From Phorcus lineatus (lineage: Eukaryota > Mollusca > Gastropoda > Trochida > Trochidae), in assembly GCA_921293015.1 (NCBI GenBank), contig OV121091.1, positions 15,844,701 to 15,908,700 of the forward strand: a DNA stretch of 64,000 bases, given 5' to 3'. Below the pieces are notes generated by a model that was given only the letters and a program-made list of their open reading frames with translations, ran no database searches and was not told the origin of the DNA. Both the position numbers and the translations under genes were made by a program. Positions 1 to 12,300 of this stretch are shown here, piece by piece. The number at the start of each line of letters is the position of its first letter. The stretch's first letter is position 1.

Positions 1-600
1 ATTTGTAAAAAAACTAATTGCATACATATAAATTCATAAATTGAAAAAGGTATCAAGTTATCAGATGAATTCAACCAGTTTGTTTAATAGCGATGTAAAG
101 AGCTTCGCAATATGAGGCACCTAAATATTTGAGGAGACCCGTTGTAGGAAACATTCGGCTTCTATTATTACAAATTTCATAGCTAAAGCACTCGATGTAC
201 AATACGATTTCCTTAGACATTACATTTTGTTGAACCAATCGTCAAAAGCTTGATATTTGATAAATGAAACTGTAACAAAAGCATGTTCAATGACACCCCT
301 ACATTGTAAATATAAATCAATCAAATGTTTACATATCACAGCAAGCATTTCGGGATATCTACTTTCTCCTCCATCAGTAAAGTGATGAATGAATATACAC
401 ATGTTGTGACATTCACACTAAACAATTATAATATAGGAAATCGTGCTTTACTAGTCTTATAGGGATAATACATACTCCGAAACATCGTAATGTTAACACA
501 AAAGAAGTTGTAATCCAGGAACTCATGTTGTTCTAGTGTTAAAGAAATAACATATGCCCCGAAACGTCGCGAGTTTGACACTAACGATGATGTCATTCAG
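1..600. other. No gene recognised; imperfect short direct repeats
   Basis: AT-rich non-coding DNA. From about 470 to 660 a motif like cccgaaacgtcg...cactaa, followed by cagaaactcatgtt, recurs about three times at irregular 60-80 base spacing, running into the LINE fragment that follows. Confidence 0.4.
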
Positions 601-739
601 AAACTCATGTTAAGTATCCCAAAACGTCGTGATTTGGGCACTAAAACAGATGCAAACCAGAAAATCTTGACGTTCTTAAATGAAGAAGATTTGGCCCGTT
701 TTGTCAATTTCTCTTTGGCACATCTGCAGAAAAGTATTC

Positions 740-1230
740 TCTTTGGCACATCTGCAGAAAACAAAGCGCTTGCAGAAGGTTCAGAACACTGCTGCAAGGA
801 TTGTATTTCGAGCAAAGACAGACTTACACATTACTCGAAAATTCAGACAGCTACCCTTGCTGTCTGTCAGAGAGCGAATTGAGTTTAAAGTTCTTGTGCT
901 GATACATCAATGTAGTACAGCTCCACAGTATTTGCAAGGCCTTGTCTGTGCTTACTTTCCTGAGCCGTCACTGCGATCTAGTACCCAGCACAAACTGCAA
1001 ATGCCACCATACAAACTCAAAACATTTGGCTAGAGATCCTTTCGCTTTGCAGCTGCTCATCTTTGGAACTCTCTTCCTTTTGAACTTCGCACAATTTCTT
1101 CATGTGAACGTTTTAAACGCCAACTCAAAACCCATCTTTTCCCAAATACATGTTAGCGCTAAAGGCATACCATGTGTGGAGATTAGGCGCAATACATGCA
1201 GACATTATCTTTATTATTATTATTTTACTT
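740..1230 (+). mobile_element. LINE (non-LTR retrotransposon) 3' end, degenerate
   Basis: Conceptual translation gives the well-known C-terminal tail of CR1/jockey-like reverse transcriptases: LQKVQNTAARIVFRAK, then LPLLSVRERIEFKVLVL, then SLRSSTQHKL, PPYKLKTFG, and after an in-frame TAG RSFRFAAAHLWNSLPFELR and FKRQLKTHLF. Frameshifts and the stop at about 1030 show it is dead. It ends in a short TTA-rich simple repeat (1205-1225), as is usual for such 3' tails. Only about the last 130 codons are present; the catalytic domain is missing. It lies upstream of tachykinin exon 1. The same family recurs on the minus strand at 26,930-27,096. Confidence 0.75.
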
Positions 1231-1421
1231 ATGTAAAAACGTGCTACTACTTTTATGAAACATTCTGTATGTTGGTTTATTATATTCAGTTTTAGTAATG
1301 CATGAAATATCAAAATCATAGGAACTCTTACTTTCGTTGCAAAACATTCATAAGTTATTTTGATGGTGTAAAACGTTTGATATTATATATCTATTTCAAC
1401 AGGTCTCTTCCCGTGTGTGCA

Positions 1422-1517
1422 ATGTGGAAGTTACAGCCCTTGTTTGTGATAGTGATTCTGTCGTCCATCACGGTGTTTGCCGAGAATCTTAAAGACAATA
1501 GTGATGAACTTTCAAAA
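1422..1517 (+). CDS. Tachykinin precursor exon 1: signal peptide
   Basis: Translates to 32 residues. Residues 1-20 (MWKLQPLFVIVILSSITVFA) are a typical secretory signal: a short charged start, a hydrophobic core and a V-F-A end fitting signal peptidase cleavage before Glu21. The following stretch is acidic and polar. The ATG at 1422 is preferred over an upstream in-frame frame because a good splice acceptor (tctatttcaacag, ending 1402) lies just upstream, implying a 5' UTR intron with this exon starting at 1403. The exon ends at AAA (1515-1517) before gtaagt, a near-perfect donor, in phase 0. No second copy of this exon was found next to the duplicated exon 2/3 pairs. Confidence 0.78.
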
Positions 1518-4500
1518 GTAAGTATTAACGTGTTCAAAGACGCATTTCTGGTTCAAATTTCTGGTTCAAATAAACACTCATCTTTACCATATATATTAAA
1601 AATGAACAAACGTAAAAGATACATATAGTACGTTTTAGATGACAGTTCAGTTCATCAAAGTAAACTAGTGTTGTTACTAGTTTCATCCTTGCTTCCAAAC
1701 ATAGTTACTTGTAAACATACAAAACAGTCACAACGGCAGTTTATACACGAGACAAATTTAACTAAAGTATGTATTTAAAGTAATTTAACTAAAAGTATAT
1801 TTCTAAAGCAATGCTAAGTGTTGGCAAGGAGTTCTTTTACTTGAATTGAAATTTAAATGAAACAACAAATGTGTCAGGGTAATTATATTTTCAAGTGATT
1901 TATTTAAAGATGATTTTATTTGAAATTGTGATATTTATATGGTAGATAATCGTTGTAATGATTCGTCGACACAAACGACCTTTAGCCAGTGAAATGGGAT
2001 ATTTTATTTTTCCAGACATCAAATAAGGACACTGAGGGAGATCCAGATACGACATTAGGTCAGGACGATCTTAATCGTGGGGATATGAACGAGGTACGAG
2101 ATGAATTCGAGTCAATGGTTGGATACAACCCGCCTGTAGAGTCACCTCAGAAAAGAGGACCCTTCGGTTTCGTGGGAAGTCGAGGGCGACGAGTTGAAGC
2201 ACCGTCTGAAGCAATGTTTGGATCTGAGTTCCCATCGAGACAGCCTGTGGGAGGCAGTTCGCGTCTCCGGATGCTTCTAGATGGCCGCCATCAAGGTATT
2301 ATCACTCAAGCATCAAAGGCGAACTTTAAAGTAACCAGCCTTGAAATTCAGAGGCAGTCTTCGGAAATAAGACCAATATTGATTGATGATAACGTCCCTC
2401 CGGTACCGTGCGTTGTGTCAACTAACTATGTTTGAGTGTTGTTTAGTTGCCTTGAGCTTATTTGATACATGAGAAACAGAGTTGTATGTTAGAGTCGCCA
2501 CGTTTAAAGTAGAACTTTTTCTGAAATATTTCTAGGGAAATTGATTCTCGCTTGGAGGAGAACAAATAGCATTGCTCTCTGGTCATTAGGACTTTGTCAT
2601 GCAATTTGCTTGTGATCTCCATTGTCGAACAATCGTCGATCAATTATTTTATACGAACCGTTTGATGAGTAGTAATTCCTTTTAAATAGTCTATTTAAGA
2701 CACGAAACGATGTAATGTCACTGCTGCGTTCCAACAAGGGAAAGCTGCAAAATCAGTGAGACATTTCTTAACGTTGCCAATATAATGTCGCCTGTGTTCA
2801 CATAAGTGACTTCTCTTCAATGGAAAAGCTTACTAGGAAATACTTGGCCAATAAGGTCATACATTTCAGATAAATTAATTGAAACCTCACAGTTTTCAAA
2901 TCCATTATTTGCGACCCATTGATTTGTTATTTGGTTTATCTACCATAGGAAATAAAAAAACAGGATGTCAGAGACAGTTTGTCAATTTTGAAGCCTTTCA
3001 CGTGGTTTTATGTATATTAGCATATGGATCAGATAACACGTTAGACATTTACCTTTTTGCCAACATTTAAAAGGATTGAACCTTATTTCGTTTAAGATTA
3101 CATTTCGAAAATAAACACAAATCAAACACAAACTCCTTTGCTAACAATGTTATGTAACATGTGCAAATGAAGCTTAAACAAATCTAGTTAATGCAATACC
3201 AAGGTAACAATGAGTCGCTTTTCTAAGAAAACTCTGACAATGTTAAGAGAAGGACTGAAAAGTTTAAACTTGTCACGATTTGTAAATAAGCCTGCAATCT
3301 GCATGTTAACATAGCATTAGGGATGTCGTGAGCTCTAATCTAAAATCAAAGACGAAAGTTTGGGTCTTAGAATTCCACCCAATGTCCCCCCCAAAATGCA
3401 ATTTATATATTGACGCTTGGCTTTTGGAATGATGATATTGTTTTTCTTTTAATGACACATTGAAGATGAAGCGTTTGACGTATGGTTTAAAATCACGATG
3501 GTGTGAAAACGGTTATTCAAAGTTGAGTGTAAGTTCACGATGTAAACTGATAAAGGGCTTACACCGCCCATCACAACTTGAGTTTTTTCGATGAATAATT
3601 GAGTAGATTAGATTTGAGGACATAGTGATATCGTATTTACATAAAATCGTACTTACGTACAACACCAGTAAAACAAATATCACTTCATCTGTGTTTGTTC
3701 TCAACTTTCGTAAATTCACTAAATTATACGCTAAGGGGCACTGTGACACGTTTTATAAAGGGGAAAAAGTAATCCAACGAAAGGGAAATTAAATGGACGA
3801 CAATCTGTATAAATCAATACAATAATTTCTTATAGGAACGTACAATGTTCGGTCAAGCTACACAAATACTGTTTGGGCTTGATACGCGACACTGCATTCT
3901 GCGACTATAAGTATTCAAGTTAAGTATTAGGATTTCCCCCATATAAATGCACCGAATTTTAAAATTTGCCAAGAATCAGTACATTGTGAACCAATTAAGG
4001 ATTGTGTCCATCCATCCTTTAGGCATTTAAGCGATATAATCAAACACATACATGATTTACAAAAAAAAGTGAAATGTGAAATTCATCCAATCATGTGAAA
4101 TCAAATTTCATTTAGGAATGTCGATAAGAGATGACTTAGTTTTGTTTATCTCGTCATGTATATCTGTCTGTTATCTACCATACAAACATCTCGAAGGCTT
4201 CTAATAGTTCTAAAAGTGCCAGTAAGCCAGATTAGCTTTTCTAAGCTTCTTATCAACTCTTGAGCTGCGCCCGAGGAACACGCATACAGTGGAAGTCGCT
4301 TCATCATTGATTCAGTGTAAACCAGGCTTTTCATTGATATAAGTTGTTGTCCTGCTATCATGTGTTTACGCGGGAGTTCTCCCGTGATAAGAGTGAAAAG
4401 CTGTCCTAAACGGACATTTTCATTGCTTTGATGTTAAACTTTTTACAGTGATTTCGAAGTCATGGTTTCATTTGCTTTGGCTTTATGTAATTTGTTAATT

Positions 4501-5083
4501 CATTTTAAGTGTAATTTCCATCTTGATATTTTAACATCACATATGACACTAGAAGAATTTTTAGAAAATGATCTCGTGTTAAATGTAAAACTTTTAGGAT
4601 TTGATACGACCTTGGTAAACCGTAAGAGAGGATTAAAGCGAATTGGGGAAGAAGGAGGGTTAGAAAAGGATCACCAATATATTTCATTCTTTATGAAACA
4701 GGTTAAGTATATGGTTGTATTGGTGCAGATCTATGGGACTACTTGTTCTGAGTATAACATACTTGCGAAATCAAACCAATTCAGTAAAACGAATCTGCAT
4801 ACGTTGCATAATTTGCTTTTAAAATCAAGCGAAATCTATAAAACAAGTTTTCAATAACGCTCATGTCGTAACAATTGTATTCCTAATGGCGTATAAATGT
4901 GTCACTTTAGTTTTAAACAGGTCAATAACCTTTTAAGGTGGACTTTGCAGTGGCTCTATAATTTCCAAGTGAAGAAAATTATAGATATTATAATATAATA
5001 TAATATATTATTCATTCATTTCAGATCTGCTCTCTAAGGAAAAGAGGAAGCCTCACTTCGGATTCCATGGCTCTAGAGGATAA
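1422..5083 (+). CDS. Tachykinin-related peptide precursor (three coding exons, 144 aa)
   Basis: Spliced model join(1422..1517, 2016..2295, 5025..5083). Seen in the sequence: a hydrophobic N-terminal signal (residues 1-20), an acidic spacer, then QKR-GPFGFVGSR-GRR (residues 77-91), a second spacer, and KEKR-KPHFGFHGSR-G (130-144) with TAA immediately after the glycine. Both cores end F-x-G-S-R-G behind a Lys-Arg site. In known tachykinin-related peptides of protostomes this is cut by prohormone convertase and amidated on Gly to FxGxR-amide; urechistachykinin I also ends FVGSR-amide. Introns are phase 0 (donor gtaagt at 1518, acceptor ending 2015) and phase 1 (donor gtatta at 2296, acceptor ending 5024), so the frame is kept at both joins. 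Expected role: a secreted neuropeptide acting on a tachykinin-type GPCR. Two decayed paralogous exon pairs lie downstream. The peptide family is well supported; the exact exon 2 donor is inferred. Confidence 0.82.
2016..2295 (+). CDS. Tachykinin precursor exon 2: first peptide, FVGSR-amide
   Basis: Preceded by a pyrimidine-rich acceptor (attttatttttccag, ending 2015). It reads in phase 0 from TSNKDTEG and encodes residues 33-125. The peptide core KR-GPFGFVGSRG-RR is at 2151-2192; cleavage and amidation would give GPFGFVGSR-amide. The spacer on either side has no further FxGxR core. The chosen donor is CAAG|gtatta at 2295/2296, giving phase 1, which is exactly what exon 3 needs (G + AT makes Asp126). 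The same frame stays open to a TGA at 2433-2435, so an intron-retained or alternatively ended transcript would instead add about 46 residues. Confidence 0.78.
2436..5024. other. Tachykinin intron 2, no further gene
   Basis: Non-coding after the readthrough stop. The 131-codon open frame at 4462-4857 is not kept open in the homologous parts of units 2 and 3. The block at 4116-4290 is listed separately. An AT-rich pyrimidine tract precedes exon 3. Confidence 0.6.
4116..4290 (+). other. Intron 2 block well conserved between paralogous units
   Basis: This non-coding block, running from the gatgacttagtt motif to gagctgcgcccgagga, recurs at 45,506-45,690 with about 95% identity by eye. It recurs at 31,033-31,195 with an internal deletion. 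That is above the general 1-versus-3 intron similarity. It could be a regulatory or splicing element, or a gene-conversion tract. No open frame is shared. Confidence 0.4.
5025..5083 (+). CDS. Tachykinin precursor exon 3: second peptide, FHGSR-amide
   Basis: A tiny exon, too short to appear as an open frame on its own. The acceptor is ttcattcatttcag, ending 5024. After two bases completing Asp126 it reads LLSKEKRKPHFGFHGSRG then TAA at 5081-5083. The KR site at 5042-5047 precedes KPHFGFHGSRG; amidation on the terminal Gly gives KPHFGFHGSR-amide, or PHFGFHGSR-amide if the third basic residue is also removed. Only one base separates the stop from a likely donor (TAAG|gtgatt at 5084/5085), so the exon is probably 60 nt and is followed by a 3' UTR exon. 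The core F-G-F-x-G-S-R-G matches that of exon 2, strong internal support for both exons. Confidence 0.8.
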
Positions 5084-5114
5084 GGTGATTTATCTAATTT
5101 CATTTCATAACATT

Positions 5115-5403
5115 AACAAAGTTAGAGAAGTGGTTCAAATGACTTTTATGAAGTAAGTGTGAATTTTTGTATTAACCCAGCGAGAGCGAGGATCATACAC
5201 ACATTCGCGCGAGTTTCGTGAAAGTCATATGGCACACTTCCGAGGGTAATAATTAATTTAACAATTTATGCAATTTAAATTTTTCACAAACGACGAAAAT
5301 ACGGTAACTTGCGCTGAAACAAATGTGATTTGGCAAAAGTGATATGTGCACATGTGCTCATATTGAAAATATGTCATCGCCTACGAAACATATTGGTAAT
5401 AAA
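5115..5403. mobile_element. MITE-like inverted-repeat element, copy A
   Basis: It shares two stretches with 7014-7193: the start (atgacttt-a-gaa-t-agtg-gaatttttgtatta) and the end (ggcaaaagtgatatgtgcacatgtgctcatattgaaaatatgtca). Part of its interior (about 5183-5233, attcgcgcgagtttcgtg...) is the reverse complement of the left end of copy B, so the element is built of inverted arms. No coding capacity. It lies just after tachykinin exon 3. Confidence 0.55.
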
Positions 5404-6306
5404 AATCAATTGTGATAAGCACACCCAAACGAAACAAATAAGAAAGCCTGAAACACGATTATAACTTTCATACCAGTCTTGTTTTTTATTCATCCAAAGT
5501 CTATATCTAAGACGAATTTCATAAATCCGTGTCTTTATCAAATAATAGGTCGCATTACTATCAGTTATGTCTCTCTCGTGAAGGTTCAGGAGACAAACAA
5601 TGTCTTTTTATAGGTTGAGTTTCCGTCAGAATTAGCGTTGGCATTTTCATCACTTCTGGGACTTCTGAAACTATTTTACAAAATATCACCTAATTTGGTA
5701 TACTGCTTCCCGCTATCATGTAGAATTGCCTTTTGGGGGTTCGGACCTTTTTGAATTTACTTGCTGTTTCCTTGTAAAAAATTTAGAAATTATCTTTTTT
5801 TAGGATAGTATAATTCTGAAACCTCTACACCAAGCATAATTCTGAAACCTCTACAGCCATAATCAGCAGATTTGGCATACTGCCTTTAGATATCTGGAAG
5901 ATAAATATTTTCAAAATATGTTCAATTCTGTGTCCATGGATATAATGTTTGACCCTGTCATTTGACTATAAGGCATGATGTGGAATCATCATTATACAAA
6001 ATGTAACAATTGTCGATATTGAACCTCATTTTGCTTGTTCCAAATTTCTGACTGTTTTTATCAAAGACTTCTTTCACAAAATTTACTCTTTTCGACAAAT
6101 CATGATTACATGTATCTCACAAGTACTTTACATACGAGTACGTATTTTGTTGTGTAAGATTAATTCTTATTGAGATTCAATATTCTGAAACAAATTCTTC
6201 AGACTGTGAACTTCTAGATTATGATAATATGTTACAATATATCCCTCTTTTTCTGTTCTACTAATACTGTGAATGAGTTAAACAGTAATTGAATTTTTCT
6301 TTGCAG

Positions 6307-6925
6307 GTTGTGATTTTCTATTGAGGAGTACTGGAATTGGTCGTCACTAAAGGAGAAGCTTCAAATTGCTCTTGTCTATGCATCTTTCTGTTTATCTGTG
6401 AGATCAAGTCTGCCGTCTACAGAAATGGATGGATTCACATAGATTCTTGAATCCACATACAGAAAGACAATATAAAAAAGCAGTTTTCCTCGTTTCATTG
6501 GAATCTTAATTGGAAGCACGTTGTGTTCTGGTTAAATCACAACACCTTAACGACTCTTTATTTTTGCGATGACATTCGATGAATTTGTGCACATACTTTT
6601 AATTTCAATTTAAGTCCTACATTCACCTTTGCACTATTACAGGATTTTATAAAATCGTTTATCTTACAAACTTACTATTTGAGAATGGATGAAAATCATT
6701 AGTTCAATCATTCCTCTCATTGTAATCATGTTTTACTGATATTTCTTTCAAGTAATTTGTTTTATTATGTATGTTTATGCTAATTTGTTATTATATGATT
6801 TTAGTTTTTAAAGATACAGATTTGTCAAATGCAAACATGCTGCCGATATTTATCATAAGAATTTATTCATACTTTGACAAAAGTATGGACATGTTTCTGA
6901 AATAAACCAAGTGCAAAAGGGTTGA
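6307..6925 (+). other. Possible terminal 3' UTR exon of the tachykinin gene
   Basis: A strong acceptor (gaatttttctttgcag) ends at 6306, and an AATAAA polyadenylation signal lies at 6901-6906 with no earlier canonical AATAAA noticed downstream of 6307. The interval has no useful open frame. It would pair with the donor at 5085 just after the exon 3 stop. No equivalent was recognised in units 2 and 3. This is inference from signals only. Confidence 0.35.
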
Positions 6926-7013
6926 TTGCATTTGATTCGAACTTGGAACATGTGTGGAATTGTTTCGAAGGGAGAGGCAGATTAAGAATTCGAATTTGAT
7001 AAATAGAGATCAT

Positions 7014-7193
7014 TACCCGAGGAAGTGTGTCATATGACTTTTACGAAATGAGTGCGAATTTTTGTATTACCCGAGCGAGAGCGAGTACGGTCACACGTTG
7101 ACACACAATCGTTGCTAGGCAAAAGTGATATGTGCACATGTGCTCATATTGAAAATATGTCACCGCTTATGAATAACCATATGGGTAATAAGT
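7014..7193. mobile_element. MITE-like inverted-repeat element, copy B
   Basis: It begins attacccgaggaagtgtgtc and ends atatgggtaat; the left arm matches in reverse complement the internal arm of copy A at 5183-5233. Both copies end in the GTGATATGTGCACATG palindrome-containing segment. It lies just beyond the putative tachykinin polyadenylation signal. Confidence 0.55.
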
Positions 7194-7199
7194 TAATTT

Positions 7200-9363
7200 A
7201 TATTTGGATGTAAGGATCATGCAACTCGCGGCATGTGTGAGACACACAATGTACAAATAAGCTTTCTATGTTTTCACAATCCTTTGTGAACTGAGAAAAA
7301 AAACACATTATCACAAAAAGTGTGTTCCATGAAAGAGCAACCTGTCTCTCTGACTTCGACAATAGATCTGAAAAATGCTCTGACATCACAATTTTGTTAC
7401 ATCATCAAATTTTGACACCAAAATGTCATGACGTCATAATGTTATAACATCATTTCACCGGAAGTTTACTGGCAGTAATGTACATTTTTCATAGAATTGA
7501 TATGAAGAATGATAAAAAATTGATTCTATCCCTTGTGTCTTGATATATCAAATATATAAACACTCGTTGATAAAAGGGAAAATACCTTCAACAAGACTCG
7601 GATATTTCTTTGATAGATTTGGTATCAGAAGACACTGGGGGATGCCTTATGGAGAAGGCATAATACAAATTCTCTTGTTTAACGACCAAATAATGACCAA
7701 TTTAGACAGATTTTCGTGCTTAGTCAACACATTTGATGTAACGTAATGTGTAGAATGCTAGAATGCTTTAATTACTCGCTCGTGCAAGATACTGCAGTGT
7801 TATATTTATACCGCGATATTAAACTAGTGTAATACCGCTGCACGTATGACGTCAAAATTTTGTTTAGTTGTGACGTCACAATGATAGCATTGCCGTCATA
7901 ATCGCGGCCAAGTCGCGGTTATGTTTTGTTGAATATATTTTCGGCAACCATGCTGGATTCCTGAGGTCAAGTAACAGAATACTAAACTTAATTAAACGTC
8001 AGTTAAAACTATTTTTTTATTAAACTCGTTAATGATTTGGTAGCTTCTTTACTATTGAATCATTAATCATTTGATAACAATAGTATTAAATAGAAGGTCG
8101 TTTAGTATCTTCGATGTCCCCTGTAATCATCGACATGGCATGGTTTGGTAGTAGTAACAAGAATTGTATGTTCCAAAGAAAGTATGAAATAAATTGTCTT
8201 CTTGAAATCGGAATCCAATAGATATTGAATGTTAAACTACAATTGAAAATCTGTAAAAATGGATATTCAACCTTACATAAGTATGAGTTTTACTTTCAAT
8301 TGCTACAACACAAGGAAGCGGTTTTCTGAATGCCTTGAACATTCGTGTTTGCACGATGGTGAATATATTACCAATATGAATAAAATACCTATGCATTCAC
8401 AAGGTTTAACATACTGCTTAAAAACAAAAAACAAAAGTCAATGTATACTATAGCAAGCAAATACAATGACTGTGGTTGAGTATCTATAATAAAACATAAT
8501 GTACAAATTCACATATACCATTTAGATATAATCTAGATCATATATACCAAGATGTGTTATCCATTAATGATCAAAACTATTTTGGACGGAAGTAAACTGT
8601 TCCCAAATTCTTGTTTGACAATTCAAGGGTTTCAAGACATCTTTTCAACAAGCTGGGGAAAGGAGGCTGCGATTTGAGGAAAGTGCATTGCAAGATAATT
8701 ATTTCATGCGTTTATCAATTCCGTGACATCAAACATACCAAAATCAACTTTCTGATCAGAAACATTATTTCTTTGAACATGATATTTCAAAGTAATGGTA
8801 AAAGGTCTTTCCTTTTGAATGTCGAGAAGGCTGAAATAGTTATTATCAATATAATGTTAGCTATCGCGAGAACTCATTACAAAAAGGATACATTTCTAAT
8901 AGAGCATTAACGTATATAAACTAGAATACCCTTTGTCCCTTTAAAATCAGAACATCGTGAAGAGATTGAAAATGTCGATCAGAAAATAGTTTTAATGATT
9001 TTGATATATTTTTTAAAGATTAGGATTACTTATATAATTTCTCTTTTTATGATATGCGACATTGATTCTTTTGCAGTTCTCAAACAAATGACAGTCTCTG
9101 TGTCCAATCCTCGCAAATAATTCATACAGAAATTGTTTCCCTACGTCTATATTTTTTGTAATCATCGTCACCCCCTCTTCTAAAATGTCCCTCTCAGAAG
9201 CTATTTTCCTAATACTTCATCACGAGTGTCTTGTATAAGATTCCGGCATACGTCCAGATGAGGTCGTAACATCAACGAATGCTCGCATTGTCTATATTTA
9301 ATTGTATCTACATGTATAGCTACTTCATACAGACCAGTGAAAGTCCTTTGTAAAATTAGGGCT
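7200..9363. other. Unit 1 non-coding stretch; 8545-8830 conserved in all units
   Basis: No gene recognised. The segment from taccaagatgtgttatcc (8547) onward is homologous to 35,221-35,560 and 48,299-48,680. Open frames here (7540, 8259, 8611) are not maintained in those copies. Confidence 0.6.
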
Positions 9364-12300
9364 TTAACCCTTAGAGTGCCCGGGGACCATATAAGGTCCC
9401 CTCCCCCCAAATACCCTACGATGCCACGGGACCATATATGGTCCCCAGCTATGACCCCATCCGCAACCCAAGAATTAAAAATAAATTTCCACTAATACAA
9501 GTTGACAACCATTTTGTTAGAAAACCATGGAACATAGCTTCAATTTGATACCACTTTTGTATCATATGATAAGATTTTAACAGAGAAATTAAGGTTTACA
9601 CACTAAACATTCACCAGGACAAATATGGTCCTCAGCCATGGCCACTGGGGTTAATTCTCTACAATGCATGTAGAAAGATATCTTTACCAACTCCACTTGA
9701 CAACAATACTTAAAGAATCCCTGTATGTATAGCTTCATTTTGATTACCTTTTTGCACTATAGAACCTATTATTAACAGAGAAATCAAGGTTATCACACAA
9801 AAACCTGTCTAGGCCACATATGGTCCTTGGCCATGACCAATGGGGGTTAATTCTCTACAACGCATGTGAAAAGAAATCTTTACCAATTCTACTTGACAAC
9901 CATATTCTCAGAATCCCTGTTTTTCTGTTATATCAATTGAGAAATCAAGGTTTTGGCAAAAACCTTGTCAAGGCCACATATTGTCCTTGGCCATCGCAAT
10001 TGGGGGTTAATTCTCTACATGGCATGTGTACATAATCACATGCATATCAGGAAAAAAACAATGTAACAATAAATTCCAACTTTACTAACAAAATCTAAAG
10101 TGTATCTAGTTTAGAAATCACATTATGATTATGAAAAAAGCTTTTAGAAAAACCAAGAATGGTGATAAACAAGTATGAGTTTCAATTGTGAATAATGTCC
10201 ACCATTCTTTGACTATAGGAAAATAAATATCATTCATAACTTGCATTAAGCTATTCACTTTAAGTCTAATTTCAAAATATAACATGAAATAAATGTACAG
10301 AAATTAATATTAAACAGGAATATCCATATGCCAGAGTAATATCATGTTCACACCTTCCCTAAAATATTTGTCAAAAAAAGCAAGGGTCATTGCTAACACA
10401 TTATAAAAACTTAATAAAATGGCCCCGTTTACCTCGCTGGCGAGGAGAGCATGCCCAATGATCAGTTGGATATTTCGATACATTCTCATTTTCTTTCGCC
10501 AAAAGAAATGACTGACAAATTTTCTGCCGTTGATTTGAGATCTACAGGTCATTTATAATGTGTCAACTGTCGTAATTTAAAAGGGTGCAGCCTATGACAA
10601 AACGATTCGACACAAGCATGTGTCAGAGTCAAATCTGACCGTAGCAAAAAACTTTGTAACACGATTCGCGATGTCAACTTTGCGAGCCCGATAAGAGCGA
10701 ACACATTATTAACATTACCTGAAAATAATATCGTAGGATAGCATTTTGTTTTTTCTTTATGTTTATGTCCTCGATATCTGATTTGATTCGTACGGATTTG
10801 TTAAACGGTCGTTTACTTTTGCAGACTACATTGCATCTCCCGGGTCAGTTTTGTTTACAATATGGCTGTGACACTGTAGATACCACTTTCGGGAGATCTT
10901 ATTTCAATGAACGAATGTGGTACGGACATCTGATGGTTATTGTGCAATAAGAGAATAAACCACAATACAACTTTAACATTTTTGTTTGCTTCGATATGTA
11001 CCAATATTACATGGTAAAACCAAATGCCTTGAAAATGGCTTGTGCATTATTTTCCTGACTTTTTGTAATATATCAAGAATATATTTTAAAATATTTACCT
11101 ATAAAATCAGTTCAAGAGTATGAGAACAATTTGTCAAGCATATGTTATTAGGATACCTATTTAACCAAAACTTATTCAGGTTTTTTTAATTTGAGGGATA
11201 TAAAAGACTATGATTACGAGGGTTCGTTTCATCTTCCAATCGAACGTTTTATTTGGGCGAGGAACAACCACCTGTCGTCTGGTAAACAGCACGAGCCACG
11301 GGAGACGTGACGTATATTCTATCGTCATTTCCGGAGTCCCTCGCGATATTTACCGCTGGCTTGTTTGGGGAATCCCTTCTTGTTTGGAAATAATTTTTAA
11401 CTGATGCATGTGACCTACTGGCAGCGACTGTGGCAAATAAGAACTAGTTGATATTATCATGTTCCAACGACTGACATTCGACAATTAAAAAAATAGTACA
11501 AAATTAATTATTACTATGAATTAAAAATTACAAAGAATAACCAATTTGAATTAGCCGACTTATTCTCAATTATCAATATAACATCTTACTGAAATTTCAA
11601 AAGCAATGAACATATATCTTGAATTTATTTGATCAAGAGTATCCGTATTAATTGTTTGATGAATAGTGATTTTTCAACCTGTTCCTTGATAATAAGAAGA
11701 AGAATTCAAAATGTGTATACATAGATCTAAAAGCGATATTTATATTTCTAAATATATATTGGAATAAATAATTCTCTCTTATGGTGTGACATCAACCTTC
11801 AAAAAGTATTTGTTATACTCAGAGATTATTAATATTGAATTTCTCTGTTTACCTTTATGTAGGTTGACTTAAATTGTTCATTATAAATTGTGCAATTTAA
11901 ATTTTTCAACTACGTCAATCTTCATCTCCTTCTAGGTCACAAGACAAAATATTGATTCTCTGATGACATTATTTTAAAGAATAAATTATTTCTATTTTTT
12001 TGGTTATTTTCATTACTTGTAATAAGGACTAATACTAGAAGATAAAATGAATATTTTTGAATCAGAAACTTAGCCATAAAAATCAATAAGGCGTTTTTAA
12101 AGATAATCATTTATAAATCAAGTCATAGTCACACGACTTCAACAGTCTTAAACAACGCTCACGTAGCCTTGAAGCACGTGTACTGTTGTCAAACATTGTC
12201 GAAGTGGAGACAATTTGGTGGGGAAATGGGCGTGGCTTATATTATATCAGCATTGCAGAAAGCGTCAATTTTTTTGTTTCGGATATCACATTTGAATGAA

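Noticed and set aside
1302-1628. Longer frame starting upstream of the signal peptide
   Set aside because: An upstream start would bury the signal sequence, and a splice acceptor ending at 1402 separates it; the ATG at 1422 is the better start.
4462-4857. 131-codon open frame in tachykinin intron 2
   Set aside because: The homologous DNA in units 2 and 3 does not keep the frame, and it shows no family resemblance.
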